From Aerococcaceae bacterium DSM 111022 (GTDB taxonomy: Bacteria; Bacillota; Bacilli; Lactobacillales; Aerococcaceae): a stretch of DNA of 64,000 bases. The notes below the pieces were generated by a model. The model had not been told where the DNA came from and ran no database searches. It worked only from the letters and a program-made list of their open reading frames with translations. The position numbers were made by a program, and so were the translations under genes. Positions 1 to 8,519 of the stretch are shown piece after piece (position 1 is the first letter of the stretch; each line of letters opens with the position of its first letter). Where the stretch lies: contig JACBXO010000007.1 of NCBI GenBank assembly GCA_015863195.1, positions 1 to 64,000 of the forward strand. The letters are read 5' to 3'.

Positions 1-38
1 GACTTTGTCCCTGTGAGAGTAGGTCTTTGCCACGCAGG
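1..38 (+). rRNA. rrf: 5S rRNA, 3' end only
   Basis: The first bases carry the conserved 3' part of 5S rRNA (CCTGTGAGAGTAGG, then TTGCCACGC). The rest lies before the window. A tRNA cluster follows directly, as is usual after rRNA operons in Lactobacillales. The exact 3' end is approximate. Confidence 0.8.
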
Positions 39-53
39 TTGTTTAAATCTCAT

Positions 54-126
54 TCCGCCATAGCTCAGTTGGCAGAGCGCATGACTGTTAATCATGATGT
101 CGCTGGTTCGAGCCCAGCTGGCGGAG
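54..126 (+). tRNA. tRNA-Asn(GTT)
   Basis: Complete cloverleaf: acceptor TCCGCCA/TGGCGGA, anticodon loop CTGTTAA with anticodon GTT, T-loop GGTTCGAGCC. First tRNA after 5S rRNA. Confidence 0.95.
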
Positions 127-138
127 TAAGGTCTTCAA

Positions 139-229
139 GGAGAGTTGTCCGAGTTGGCCGAAGGAGCACGATTGGAAATCGTGTAGGCAATCAAAAATTG
201 TCTCAAGGGTTCGAATCCCTTACTCTCCG
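139..229 (+). tRNA. tRNA-Ser(GGA)
   Basis: Class II tRNA of 91 nt with a long variable arm. Anticodon stem CACGA/TCGTG encloses TTGGAAA, giving anticodon GGA. Confidence 0.95.
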
Positions 230-271
230 TAAAAAATCGAAGATACAATTTAATAAGAAACATTTTATTAT

Positions 272-343
272 GGCCCCTTGGTCAAGCGGTTAAGACACCG
301 CCCTTTCACGGCGGTAACACGGGTTCGAATCCCGTAGGGGTCA
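272..343 (+). tRNA. tRNA-Glu(TTC), copy 1
   Basis: Acceptor GGCCCCT pairs with AGGGGTC; anticodon stem CCGCC/GGCGG with TTC in the loop. Same mature sequence as the copy at 1651. The 5' 21 nt recur as a fragment at 1543. Confidence 0.95.
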
Positions 344-353
344 TTAATATTCT

Positions 354-426
354 GGAGGTTTAGCTCAGCTGGGAGAGCACCTGCCTTACAAGCAGGGGGT
401 CAGCGGTTCGATCCCGTTAACCTCCA
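354..426 (+). tRNA. tRNA-Val(TAC), copy 1
   Basis: Cloverleaf with stem CCTGC/GCAGG and loop CTTACAA (anticodon TAC). Duplicated at 1732. Confidence 0.95.
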
Positions 427-455
427 TTAGCCAGAATTATATAACAACCAAAAAT

Positions 456-528
456 GGTCCGGTGGTGTAGGGGTTAACATGCTTGCCTGTCACGCAGGAG
501 ATCGCGGGTTCAAATCCCGTCCGGACCG
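456..528 (+). tRNA. tRNA-Asp(GTC), copy 1
   Basis: Acceptor GGTCCGG/CCGGACC, anticodon loop CTGTCAC (GTC). Duplicated at 1832. Confidence 0.95.
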
Positions 529-531
529 TAT

Positions 532-604
532 GGCTTTGTAGCTCAGTTGGTAGAGCATCTGATTGAAGCTCAGAGTGTCGGCGGTTCGATTCCGTCCAAA
601 GCCA
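532..604 (+). tRNA. tRNA-Phe(GAA), copy 1
   Basis: Acceptor GGCTTTG pairs with CAAAGCC; anticodon stem TCTGA/TCAGA with GAA in the loop. Duplicated at 1909. Confidence 0.95.
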
Positions 605-609
605 TTAAT

Positions 610-690
610 GGAGGGGTAGCGAAGTGGCTAAACGCGGCGGACTGTAAATCCGCTCCTTCGGGTTCGGCAGTTCGAATCTGCCCCCCTCCA
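610..690 (+). tRNA. tRNA-Tyr(GTA), copy 1
   Basis: Class II tRNA of 81 nt, anticodon loop CTGTAAA (GTA), long variable arm. Duplicated at 1987. Confidence 0.95.
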
Positions 691-745
691 TTTATTTTTT
701 ATAAAAACACTAGGGAATGTGATATTTAACACACCTTAACATTAT

Positions 746-816
746 AGGGACTTAGTTTAACGGTAGAACAACGGTCTCCAAAACCGTTAGTGTGGGTTCG
801 ATTCCTACAGTCCCTG
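746..816 (+). tRNA. tRNA-Trp(CCA)
   Basis: Acceptor AGGGACT/AGTCCCT; stem ACGGT/ACCGT around CTCCAAA gives anticodon CCA. Single copy here. Confidence 0.95.
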
Positions 817-831
817 TTAATATTATATGGT

Positions 832-906
832 GGCGATTGTGGCGAAGTGGTTAACGCATCGGTTTGTGGATCCGACATTCGTGGGTTCGATTCCCATCAG
901 TCGCCT
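832..906 (+). tRNA. tRNA-His(GTG)
   Basis: Acceptor GGCGATT/AGTCGCC, anticodon GTG in TTGTGGA. The template base before the acceptor is T, so the extra G-1 typical of tRNA-His is not obvious in the gene. Confidence 0.92.
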
Positions 907-941
907 ATTTTAATTAATAGAACAATAATATTTATTATTAT

Positions 942-1013
942 TGGGGTATAGCCAAGTGGTAAGGCACCGGACTTTGACTCCGTTATTCGTTGGTTCGAAT
1001 CCAGCTACCCCAG
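942..1013 (+). tRNA. tRNA-Gln(TTG)
   Basis: Acceptor TGGGGTA/TACCCCA; anticodon loop CTTTGAC (TTG). Confidence 0.95.
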
Positions 1014-1027
1014 TTTTTTTATTTTGT

Positions 1028-1098
1028 GGCGGTATAGCCAAGTGGTAAGGCGCGGGTCTGCAAAACCTTTATCACCGGTTCAAATCCGGTTACCGCCT
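1028..1098 (+). tRNA. tRNA-Cys(GCA)
   Basis: Acceptor GGCGGTA/TACCGCC; loop CTGCAAA gives anticodon GCA. Confidence 0.95.
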
Positions 1099-1109
1099 TA
1101 TATATTTAT

Positions 1110-1193
1110 GCCGGTGTGGCGGAATTGGCAGACGCGCGGGACTCAAAATCCCGTGCCTTCACGGGCGTGTCGGTTCGATCCCGACCACCGGTA
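1110..1193 (+). tRNA. tRNA-Leu(CAA)
   Basis: Class II tRNA of 84 nt; stem CGGGA/TCCCG encloses CTCAAAA, anticodon CAA; long variable arm. Confidence 0.95.
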
Positions 1194-1235
1194 CTAGTTT
1201 TTAACTGGTGACATAAATGCTATATTATATATGAA

Positions 1236-1309
1236 GCACCCTTAGCTCAATTGGATAGAGTACCTGACTACGAATCAGGCGGTTGCAGGTTCGACTCCTG
1301 CAGGGTGCA
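1236..1309 (+). tRNA. tRNA-Arg(ACG)
   Basis: Acceptor GCACCCT/AGGGTGC; loop CTACGAA, anticodon ACG. After A-to-I editing it reads CGC, the proposed specifier of the argS T-box at 14739. Confidence 0.95.
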
Positions 1310-1323
1310 TTTTTTTATATCTT

Positions 1324-1397
1324 CGGGAAGTAGCTCAGCTTGGTAGAGCACTTGGTTTGGGACCAAGGGGTCGCAGGTTCGAATCCTGTCTTCCCGA
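1324..1397 (+). tRNA. tRNA-Pro(TGG)
   Basis: Acceptor CGGGAAG pairs with CTTCCCG; anticodon loop TTTGGGA (TGG). Confidence 0.95.
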
Positions 1398-1413
1398 TTT
1401 TTTTAATTATTAT

Positions 1414-1486
1414 GGGGGATTAGCTCAGCTGGGAGAGCGCCTGCTTTGCACGCAGGAGGTCAGCGGTTCGATCCCGCTATTCTCCA
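1414..1486 (+). tRNA. tRNA-Ala(TGC), copy 1
   Basis: Acceptor GGGGGAT pairs with ATTCTCC using G-U pairs; anticodon loop TTTGCAC (TGC). Last tRNA of the first block; duplicated at 2078. Confidence 0.95.
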
Positions 1487-1494
1487 TAACATAG

Positions 1495-1525
1495 ACCTTA
1501 GTTATCTGAACTAAGGCCTTTTTTA
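1495..1525 (+). terminator. Terminator of first tRNA block
   Basis: Stem CCTTAGTT/AACTAAGG followed by a T run, directly after tRNA-Ala. Confidence 0.85.
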
Positions 1526-1542
1526 AGAAATAAATTCATCAT

Positions 1543-1563
1543 GGCCCCTTGGTCAAGCGGTTA
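1543..1563 (+). pseudogene. tRNA-Glu 5' fragment
   Basis: These 21 bases match the first 21 of both tRNA-Glu copies, with the same upstream TCAT, and then diverge abruptly. The D-arm is cut and no anticodon follows. About 90 bp of unrelated sequence with a GTTAAGCG/CGCTTAAC inverted repeat (1566-1573 and 1608-1615) separates it from the second block. It is a recombination or insertion scar, not a working tRNA. Confidence 0.85.
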
Positions 1564-1650
1564 TCGTTAAGCGATACAGTAAACTAGGGCTATAACAAAT
1601 AAAGATACGCTTAACATAAGCGCATCCTTAATATAAAACTATTTTATCAT

Positions 1651-1722
1651 GGCCCCTTGGTCAAGCGGTTAAGACACCGCCCTTTCACGGCGGTAACACG
1701 GGTTCGAATCCCGTAGGGGTCA
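1651..1722 (+). tRNA. tRNA-Glu(TTC), copy 2
   Basis: Mature sequence matches copy 1 at 272. First gene of the duplicated block. Confidence 0.95.
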
Positions 1723-1731
1723 TTAATATCT

Positions 1732-1804
1732 GGAGGTTTAGCTCAGCTGGGAGAGCACCTGCCTTACAAGCAGGGGGTCAGCGGTTCGATCCCGTTAACC
1801 TCCA
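1732..1804 (+). tRNA. tRNA-Val(TAC), copy 2
   Basis: Matches copy 1 at 354; the spacers to its neighbours have diverged. Confidence 0.95.
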
Positions 1805-1831
1805 TTACCAACAATTTTATATCAACCAAAT

Positions 1832-1904
1832 GGTCCGGTGGTGTAGGGGTTAACATGCTTGCCTGTCACGCAGGAGATCGCGGGTTCAAATCCCGTCCGG
1901 ACCG
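1832..1904 (+). tRNA. tRNA-Asp(GTC), copy 2
   Basis: Matches copy 1 at 456. Confidence 0.95.
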
Positions 1905-1908
1905 TAAA

Positions 1909-1981
1909 GGCTTTGTAGCTCAGTTGGTAGAGCATCTGATTGAAGCTCAGAGTGTCGGCGGTTCGATTCCGTCCAAAGCCA
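1909..1981 (+). tRNA. tRNA-Phe(GAA), copy 2
   Basis: Matches copy 1 at 532. Confidence 0.95.
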
Positions 1982-1986
1982 TTGTT

Positions 1987-2067
1987 GGAGGGGTAGCGAA
2001 GTGGCTAAACGCGGCGGACTGTAAATCCGCTCCTTCGGGTTCGGCAGTTCGAATCTGCCCCCCTCCA
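1987..2067 (+). tRNA. tRNA-Tyr(GTA), copy 2
   Basis: Matches copy 1 at 610. Confidence 0.95.
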
Positions 2068-2077
2068 TTATTTATAT

Positions 2078-2150
2078 GGGGGATTAGCTCAGCTGGGAGA
2101 GCGCCTGCTTTGCACGCAGGAGGTCAGCGGTTCGATCCCGCTATTCTCCA
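2078..2150 (+). tRNA. tRNA-Ala(TGC), copy 2
   Basis: Matches copy 1 at 1414. It directly follows Tyr, so Trp-His-Gln-Cys-Leu-Arg-Pro are absent from this second block. Confidence 0.95.
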
Positions 2151-2156
2151 TAATAT

Positions 2157-2188
2157 ACACCTTAGTCTTTGTGACTGAGGTGTTTTTT
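2157..2188 (+). terminator. Terminator of second tRNA block
   Basis: Stem ACACCTTAGTC/GACTGAGGTGT with a following T run. Similar in core to the terminator at 1495, so Ala plus terminator was duplicated together. Confidence 0.9.
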
Positions 2189-2263
2189 TGTGTTTACTAT
2201 TTTTGTAATAATGATAGTTCTTCATTAAATAGATGATTTTATTAAAAATATTTCTATAGATAC

Positions 2264-2307
2264 TTGCAATTTAAAGTTATTCGTTCTATAATTAGTTCGA
2301 ATTCGAA
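2264..2307 (+). promoter_or_regulatory. Promoter P1 and palindromic operator, quinone operon
   Basis: TTGCAA (2264-2269), a 17-bp spacer and TATAAT (2287-2292) form a near-consensus promoter. The perfect palindrome TTCGAATTCGAA (2296-2307) lies 3 bp after the -10 box, where a repressor would block initiation. The core resembles the MhqR/MarR-type operators known upstream of mhq genes in Bacillus and Staphylococcus. The regulator identity is inference; no MarR gene is in the window. Confidence 0.75.
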
Positions 2308-2367
2308 GTAACCGGAGTTTGATCTGAGATGCTTAGAATTATACTTTAAAAGAATTTTCCTTATTAC

Positions 2368-2411
2368 TTGCAATTCGAAAGAATCTATTATATAATTAGT
2401 TCGAATTCGAA
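2368..2411 (+). promoter_or_regulatory. Promoter P2 and palindromic operator, quinone operon
   Basis: TTGCAA (2368-2373), a 17-bp spacer and TATAAT (2391-2396), followed by the same TTCGAATTCGAA palindrome at 2400-2411. A further half-site TTCGAA lies at 2374-2379, just after the -35 box. The stretch TATAATTAGTTCGAATTCGA is identical in P1, and the two operators are 104 bp apart. Confidence 0.8.
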
Positions 2412-2452
2412 ATAAAAGCTCTATTTAAAATTAAAGAAAGAGGTAATTTATT

Positions 2453-3415
2453 ATGGCAAACACACATTTATTAGGCATTCACCACGTTACAGCAATTACT
2501 GAGAGTGCAGAAGATAATTATAAATTTATGACTGAAGTTTTGGGGATGCGTTTAGTTAAGAAAACTGTTAACCAAGATGACATTCATACATATCATACAT
2601 TTTTTGCGGATGATGTTGCAACTCCTGGGACGGATTTGACATTTTTCGATTTCCCGAATATTCCAGCTAAGAAAGAGGGAACAAATAGTATTAGTCGTAT
2701 TGGTTTACGTGTTCCTAATGATGAAGCGTTAGTGTACTATAAGAATCGTTTAGAGGAAAATGGTATTAAACCAAGTGAGATTGAAGATTATTTTGGTTAC
2801 CAAACATTAACATTTAGTGATCCTGATGGACAAAACTACCGCTTATATTCAGATACAAATAATAAAGGTTTAGAAGGCGGAATACCTTGGAAAAATGGTC
2901 CAGTACCTGAAGAGTTTGCGATTCATGCATTAGGTCCAATCGAAATTACTGTAGCATACGCAGAAGATTTTACTAAATTAATGCATATCATTTATAATTT
3001 CCAAACGATAGATTCAAAAGATGATTCAACTTGGATGGAAGTTAATAACGCTGGTTTAGGTGGAGCGATGATTGTTCACCACGATGAAGATAGCCAACAA
3101 GAATATCAAGGTTACGGAGCTACTCACCACGTTGCTTTCCGTGTTGAAGACCGTGATGCATTATTATACTGGTTAGATAAATATAATGAGATGGGGATTG
3201 GTAGTTCAGGTCATGTGGATCGTTTCTACTTTGAGGCTTTGTATGCACGTATTGGTCATATCTTAATTGAGTTATCAACAGATGGACCTGGATTTATGCA
3301 AGATGAACCATATGAAACATTAGGTGAGTCATTATCATTACCACCATTTATCGAGTCACAACGTGAATATATCGAAAGCCAAATTCGTCCTTTTGATACG
3401 ACGCGTGAACATTAA
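2453..3415 (+). CDS. MhqA/MhqO-like ring-cleaving dioxygenase (VOC family)
   Basis: 320 aa vicinal-oxygen-chelate protein with two glyoxalase-type halves. The N-terminal GIHHVTAI (residues 8-15) and the later GATHHVAFRVEDRD and HILIELSTDGPGF stretches carry the histidines and glutamate expected as metal ligands. The family (Bacillus MhqA/MhqO) is induced by quinones and catechols and is thought to open or detoxify aromatic electrophiles in the cytosol. Start chosen at the ATG after AAAGAGG. First gene of a four-gene operon behind two operators. The substrate is not known from sequence. Confidence 0.88.
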   Translation: MANTHLLGIHHVTAITESAEDNYKFMTEVLGMRLVKKTVNQDDIHTYHTFFADDVATPGTDLTFFDFPNIPAKKEGTNSISRIGLRVPNDEALVYYKNRLEENGIKPSEIEDYFGYQTLTFSDPDGQNYRLYSDTNNKGLEGGIPWKNGPVPEEFAIHALGPIEITVAYAEDFTKLMHIIYNFQTIDSKDDSTWMEVNNAGLGGAMIVHHDEDSQQEYQGYGATHHVAFRVEDRDALLYWLDKYNEMGIGSSGHVDRFYFEALYARIGHILIELSTDGPGFMQDEPYETLGESLSLPPFIESQREYIESQIRPFDTTREH

Positions 3416-3452
3416 TTTTTAGATTATTTTCGGAACTTAAGGAGTGATTTCA

Positions 3453-4343
3453 ATGGAAATGGAACGATTACATCATGTGACCGCGATAGTTGGTCACCCT
3501 CAAGAGACTTATGATTTTTATACACAGGTATTAGGTTTACATTTAATTAAAAAAACGGTAAACTTTGATGATATTTCAACTTATCATTTATATTTCGCAG
3601 ATAAATATTCAGAGGAAGGTTATACAATGACTTTCTTCAACTGGGAAACAGATAGATGTGGTCGTGTCGGTAGCGGTCAAGTGGGTCATACTGCGTTTAA
3701 AGTTGGTAAAGGTAGCTTACAAAATTGGAAACAACAACTTGAAAATAATGATGTTGAAGTTAAAGAAACAGAGCGCTTCAATAAACCGACATTAGAATTT
3801 ACTGACCGTCATGGTTTATCCTTAGCACTTGTTGAAGATGATAATCAAAAAGATGCAGTAATTTCTGGTTTTTATGGGGTTGAGATTCTTTCTGGTCGTG
3901 TTGAGGCAACGCGTCGTCATTTAGTGGATCAATTGGGATTAACTGAAATTGGCGAAAGTGCCACTCATTTCTACTATGAAATATCTGGGGCAGATAAACA
4001 AGTGATTGCTGTTTATAAATCTAAAGTGGACCGTGGCTTTGACGGTGTGGGGACAGTTCACCATGTCGCATGGCAAGCAACAGACCGTGATGATTTAGTA
4101 GATTGGCAAACAACTTTATTTGAAACAGGCTCACAGCCAACTGAAGTGAAAGACCGTAACTATTTTGAATCGATTTACTACCGTGAACCTGGTTTCACAA
4201 TTTTTGAAATTGCGACAGCAGGACCTGGTTTCCAAGTAGATGAGGACCGTGAAGCTTTAGGGAAAGAACTGAAACTACCACTTCAATATGAAGCGAATCG
4301 TGAAGCGATCGAAGCGAATTTAACACCGATTGAGGGAGCATAA
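3453..4343 (+). CDS. MhqA/MhqO-like ring-cleaving dioxygenase, second paralogue
   Basis: 296 aa from ATG 3453; the GTG at 3444 lies inside the AAGGAG ribosome site and is unlikely to be used. Same two-domain VOC layout as the upstream gene: LHHVTAIVG near the N-terminus, then VHHVAWQATDRDD and FTIFEIATAGPGF. The two proteins share KKTVN and HxVTAI segments but differ widely, so the duplication is old or the genes were recruited separately. Co-transcribed with the first gene (37-bp gap) and the next (1-bp gap). Confidence 0.87.
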   Translation: MEMERLHHVTAIVGHPQETYDFYTQVLGLHLIKKTVNFDDISTYHLYFADKYSEEGYTMTFFNWETDRCGRVGSGQVGHTAFKVGKGSLQNWKQQLENNDVEVKETERFNKPTLEFTDRHGLSLALVEDDNQKDAVISGFYGVEILSGRVEATRRHLVDQLGLTEIGESATHFYYEISGADKQVIAVYKSKVDRGFDGVGTVHHVAWQATDRDDLVDWQTTLFETGSQPTEVKDRNYFESIYYREPGFTIFEIATAGPGFQVDEDREALGKELKLPLQYEANREAIEANLTPIEGA

Positions 4344-4344
4344 G

Positions 4345-4953
4345 ATGCAGAACTTTACACCAGGCGAATTATCAGAACGTGAGAATTACAAATTTTTAAT
4401 TGGTTCGATTATACCAAGGCCCATTGCTTTAATTACGACTTTGAATGAAGATGGAACGATAAACATTGCCCCATTTAGTTACTTTAATATTGTAAGTTCG
4501 AATCCACCAATGGTATCCGTTGCTATTCAAAGAAATGGCGGTATCATTAAAGATACAGCCCGAAATTTAAAGCGCACAGGTGAAGCGGTTATTCACATTG
4601 TAGACCGTAAAAATTACCTTAATGCCAATCAAACAGCCGCAAGTTTAGAATACGGTGACAGCGAGCTGTTGAAGACAACTTTTTCATTAACTGACTCGGT
4701 ATCAGTAGCTACACCGGCTTTAAATGAATCTCAAGTGCGTTTTGAAGTAAAAGTAAACCAAACGATCGAAATAGAAAACAACGGCGCTACCACCGCAGAT
4801 TTGGTGTTATTTAACATCGAACGTTATCATATTTCGTCAGAAATTTATGAAGATGGTAGAATTGATCCACGAGGCCTTGACGCGATGAGTCGTTTAGCCG
4901 GACATGACTATGGGGATATTGGTGAAATCACCACTGTTCCTCGACCAGAGTAA
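4345..4953 (+). CDS. Flavin reductase-like (FMN-binding split barrel) protein
   Basis: 202 aa. The IIPRPIALITTLNEDGTINI stretch and the APFSYFNIVSSNPP segment are typical of flavoredoxin/flavin reductase-like proteins that bind FMN and use NAD(P)H. ATG 4345 lies one base after the previous stop, with a GGGAG ribosome site inside the previous gene, so translation is probably coupled. In this operon it could reduce quinones or supply reduced flavin; that is inference. Confidence 0.85.
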   Translation: MQNFTPGELSERENYKFLIGSIIPRPIALITTLNEDGTINIAPFSYFNIVSSNPPMVSVAIQRNGGIIKDTARNLKRTGEAVIHIVDRKNYLNANQTAASLEYGDSELLKTTFSLTDSVSVATPALNESQVRFEVKVNQTIEIENNGATTADLVLFNIERYHISSEIYEDGRIDPRGLDAMSRLAGHDYGDIGEITTVPRPE

Positions 4954-4964
4954 GGAGAGAAATA

Positions 4965-5564
4965 ATGGAACATATTTATCAAAATAATAGTAGTGATTAT
5001 ACTTTCATTTTATTACATGGTACTGGAGGTAGTGAACGCGATTTAATTCCAATTGCCCAACATCTAAACTCGGATTATAATTACATTGGAATCCAAGGGG
5101 ATGTAATTGAACAGGGAATGCGCCGTTACTTCAAACGTCATAGTGAAGGTAATTATGATATTGAAGACTTGCATATGCGTGGCCAGAAATTGGCTGAGTA
5201 TGTCGTTAAATTAAGTGAAGAATACGATTTTGACATTGATAAAACAGTGCTAGTTGGATTTTCAAATGGTGCCAATATTGCAATCCACTTATTATTAAAT
5301 CAAGCATTTAACTTTAATTATGGTGTGCTATTGCACCCAATGTATCCTGTACCATTAGAAGATAATTTAGATTTATCAAATACAAAAGTATTTGCTTCGA
5401 TGGGTAAAATGGACCCAATCGTACCTGTCTCTGAAAGTGAGCATGTAAAAGCAATCTTTGAAGACCATGGTGCTTCATTTGAAGAAATCTGGGTTCGTAG
5501 TCATCAGATTGAAATGTCTGAATTGAAGGCAGCTAGTGAGTGGATAAAAAATACGTTAGCGTAA
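4965..5564 (+). CDS. MhqD-like alpha/beta hydrolase (carboxylesterase)
   Basis: 199 aa alpha/beta hydrolase of the phospholipase/carboxylesterase family. LLHGTGGSERDL supplies the oxyanion region, GFSNGAN the nucleophile elbow serine, KMDPIVPV the acid residue and a C-terminal SHQI the histidine. Bacillus MhqD occurs in the same gene set. Good AAGGAGAG site before the ATG. Last gene of the operon; a terminator follows at 5703. Confidence 0.87.
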   Translation: MEHIYQNNSSDYTFILLHGTGGSERDLIPIAQHLNSDYNYIGIQGDVIEQGMRRYFKRHSEGNYDIEDLHMRGQKLAEYVVKLSEEYDFDIDKTVLVGFSNGANIAIHLLLNQAFNFNYGVLLHPMYPVPLEDNLDLSNTKVFASMGKMDPIVPVSESEHVKAIFEDHGASFEEIWVRSHQIEMSELKAASEWIKNTLA

Positions 5565-5702
5565 TATCGCGGTTTGTATTTAACGATTAACTGCTTTTAT
5601 TCTCGCATGTCCGCCTGTAAGGTCATGAAATGGTACAATGAATATAAAATAAACTCTAAACATTAACTGTATTAATTTCCGTTTGTGCTGTTTAATATAT
5701 GA

Positions 5703-5735
5703 AGTCACTGATTCTTTCAGTGGCTTTTTCTTTTG
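5703..5735 (+). terminator. Terminator after the quinone operon
   Basis: Stem AGTCACTGA/TCAGTGGCT (one G-U pair) with a T-rich tail. The 5565-5911 gap otherwise holds only AT-rich sequence and the ldh upstream region, where TATACT at about 5870 is a possible -10 box. Confidence 0.75.
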
Positions 5736-5890
5736 GAAAGGTATATTTCCGTCATCGCTGGCTTGAGAAAGCTCCAATATTTAAAGTGAAAGTAGTTAAA
5801 AGAATCACAAATAAATGAAACAGATGCGAAAAAACTGTACTAATTAGTGACTTTGATAATTTGCCGTGGTATACTTTAATTGCGAAATAA

Positions 5891-6886
<996 letters not shown>

Positions 6887-6895
6887 TAACGATTC

Positions 6896-6930
6896 ATCCC
6901 TTTGAGCTGATAGCTCTTAGGGATTTTTTA
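6896..6930 (+). terminator. Terminator of ldh
   Basis: Stem ATCCCT/AGGGAT with an inner GAGCT/AGCTC stem, then a T run. Confidence 0.85.
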
Positions 6931-6989
6931 CAAAAAAGAAGATGGCAAGAAGTCTGAAAGTATATATAATTTTACAAGGTACAACACAA

Positions 6990-7037
6990 AAAAACGCATT
7001 AAATCAATGGTCCTAGACATTGATTTAATGCGTTTTT
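6990..7037. terminator. Bidirectional terminator between ldh and aspartokinase
   Basis: Perfect 20-bp inverted repeat (6990-7009 with 7018-7037) around an 8-nt loop, with A and T runs at the outer ends. Mainly ends the minus-strand aspartokinase transcript. Confidence 0.9.
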
Positions 7038-7048
7038 ATACTGTGCAA

Positions 7049-8401
7049 TTATTCAAAGTATTGGGCGTATAATTCGCCAATTGCATTATCTAAATCTTTA
7101 GATTGGATACAGAAAAACATACTAATTTCTGAAGCACCTTGGTTAATCATTTGTAAACTGATTTCTTTGTTCATGAAAGCAGAGGTTGCTTTATTAGCCA
7201 GACCATACACATTTCGCATCCCTTCACCAGCAACAACGATAATTGCTAAATCATCTTCAATGTGGACCCATTCTGGGCGTAGTTGAGTGTGAATTAAGTT
7301 AATAACTTGCTCACGTTTATTATTGCCTTCAAATTGATGAGATCTTAAAATAATGGTGATATCATCGATTCCGGTTGGAATATGTTCAACAGATAAATCG
7401 AGGTCCTCAAAAATTTGTAATAGACGGCGTGTATATCCGACTTCTTTGTTTAATAGATATTGTTTAATGGTAAATGACATAAACCCTGTGTCACCACTAA
7501 TCCCAGCGACAGGGAACTCTTCAATATCATCACGGTCCGAAACAATACGTGTACCATTTACTTCAGGTTCATTGGTGTTTTTGATTTGAACAGGAATTTT
7601 ATTGGCATAAAGTGGCTGTAAGGCTTCGTCATGGAAAATACCAAAACCAGAATAAGCTAACTCACGCATCTCACGGTAAGTGACTTCCTTAACTTTATAT
7701 GGATTTTTCACCATGCCTGGGTGAGCGGCGTAAATATAACTAACATCTGTATAGTTTTCGTATACATCTGCATTAATTGCGCTAGCAATAATAGCACCTG
7801 AAATATCTGAACCCCCACGAGAGAAAGTGACAATGTCGCCGTTTGTTGAATAACCAAAGAAACCAGGAACAACAATGACGCCTTCGATATCTTTGATTTT
7901 TGCAATTTCATCATAAGACTCTGGTAATAAACGTGCATTACCTGCTTCATCACTGACAGTCATACCGATGTCTTTGGGGGAACGATAACATGAATTAATT
8001 CCCACTTTATTAAAGTAATCACTAATTAATTGAGCATTAAAGTCTTCACCACACGCTTTTAAAGCATCTAATAAGCGCTCAGGTTGTTCGATATTGGATA
8101 AATAATTGCGTAATGTTTGCTCAAATTTTTCTAATAAATCTTGTGATAATTCTAGCTCAGAAATGATCGAATCATATCTTTTGATAATTGAATCAATTGC
8201 TTCCGTTGTATCTAAACCGGCTTGGTGATTGGTAAATAAAGCAATTAATAAGTCGGTTACTTTGATATCGTCATCATTTCGTTTACCAGGGGCACTGACG
8301 ACGACAGCTTTAATATCTGGATTATCTTTAACGATATTTGCAACTTTAGTGATTTGACCCGCATCACTTAAAGAACTACCGCCAAATTTTGCTACTTTCA
8401 T
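7049..8401 (-). CDS. Aspartokinase (aspartate kinase)
   Basis: 450 aa. The N-terminal KFGGSSL motif and the FSRGGSDISGA segment are the ATP/aspartate site of aspartate kinases; the C-terminal third has the ACT-type regulatory region. Length and KVAKFGGSSLSDA start resemble the Bacillus aspartokinase III (YclM/ThrD) type. Catalyses the first step from aspartate to lysine, threonine and methionine. It is divergent from hom-thrB, with AAAGGTGG before the ATG. Which amino acid inhibits it cannot be read from sequence. Confidence 0.93.
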   Translation of the reverse strand: MKVAKFGGSSLSDAGQITKVANIVKDNPDIKAVVVSAPGKRNDDDIKVTDLLIALFTNHQAGLDTTEAIDSIIKRYDSIISELELSQDLLEKFEQTLRNYLSNIEQPERLLDALKACGEDFNAQLISDYFNKVGINSCYRSPKDIGMTVSDEAGNARLLPESYDEIAKIKDIEGVIVVPGFFGYSTNGDIVTFSRGGSDISGAIIASAINADVYENYTDVSYIYAAHPGMVKNPYKVKEVTYREMRELAYSGFGIFHDEALQPLYANKIPVQIKNTNEPEVNGTRIVSDRDDIEEFPVAGISGDTGFMSFTIKQYLLNKEVGYTRRLLQIFEDLDLSVEHIPTGIDDITIILRSHQFEGNNKREQVINLIHTQLRPEWVHIEDDLAIIVVAGEGMRNVYGLANKATSAFMNKEISLQMINQGASEISMFFCIQSKDLDNAIGELYAQYFE

Positions 8402-8519
8402 AATTATAGAGCCACCTTTATAAATTTTAAGTTAATTACTATAATATCGTATTTCCTAGCTAATTCCTAGAGTTTAATGTAAAATTAGAATATATATTCA
8501 TTTTTCACAGGAGGTTATT

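Noticed and set aside
27-2178. Open frames across the tRNA cluster (for example 27-293, 547-729, 1855-2178 and the minus frame 1886-2068)
   Set aside because: They read through complete tRNA genes and have no coding signal of their own.
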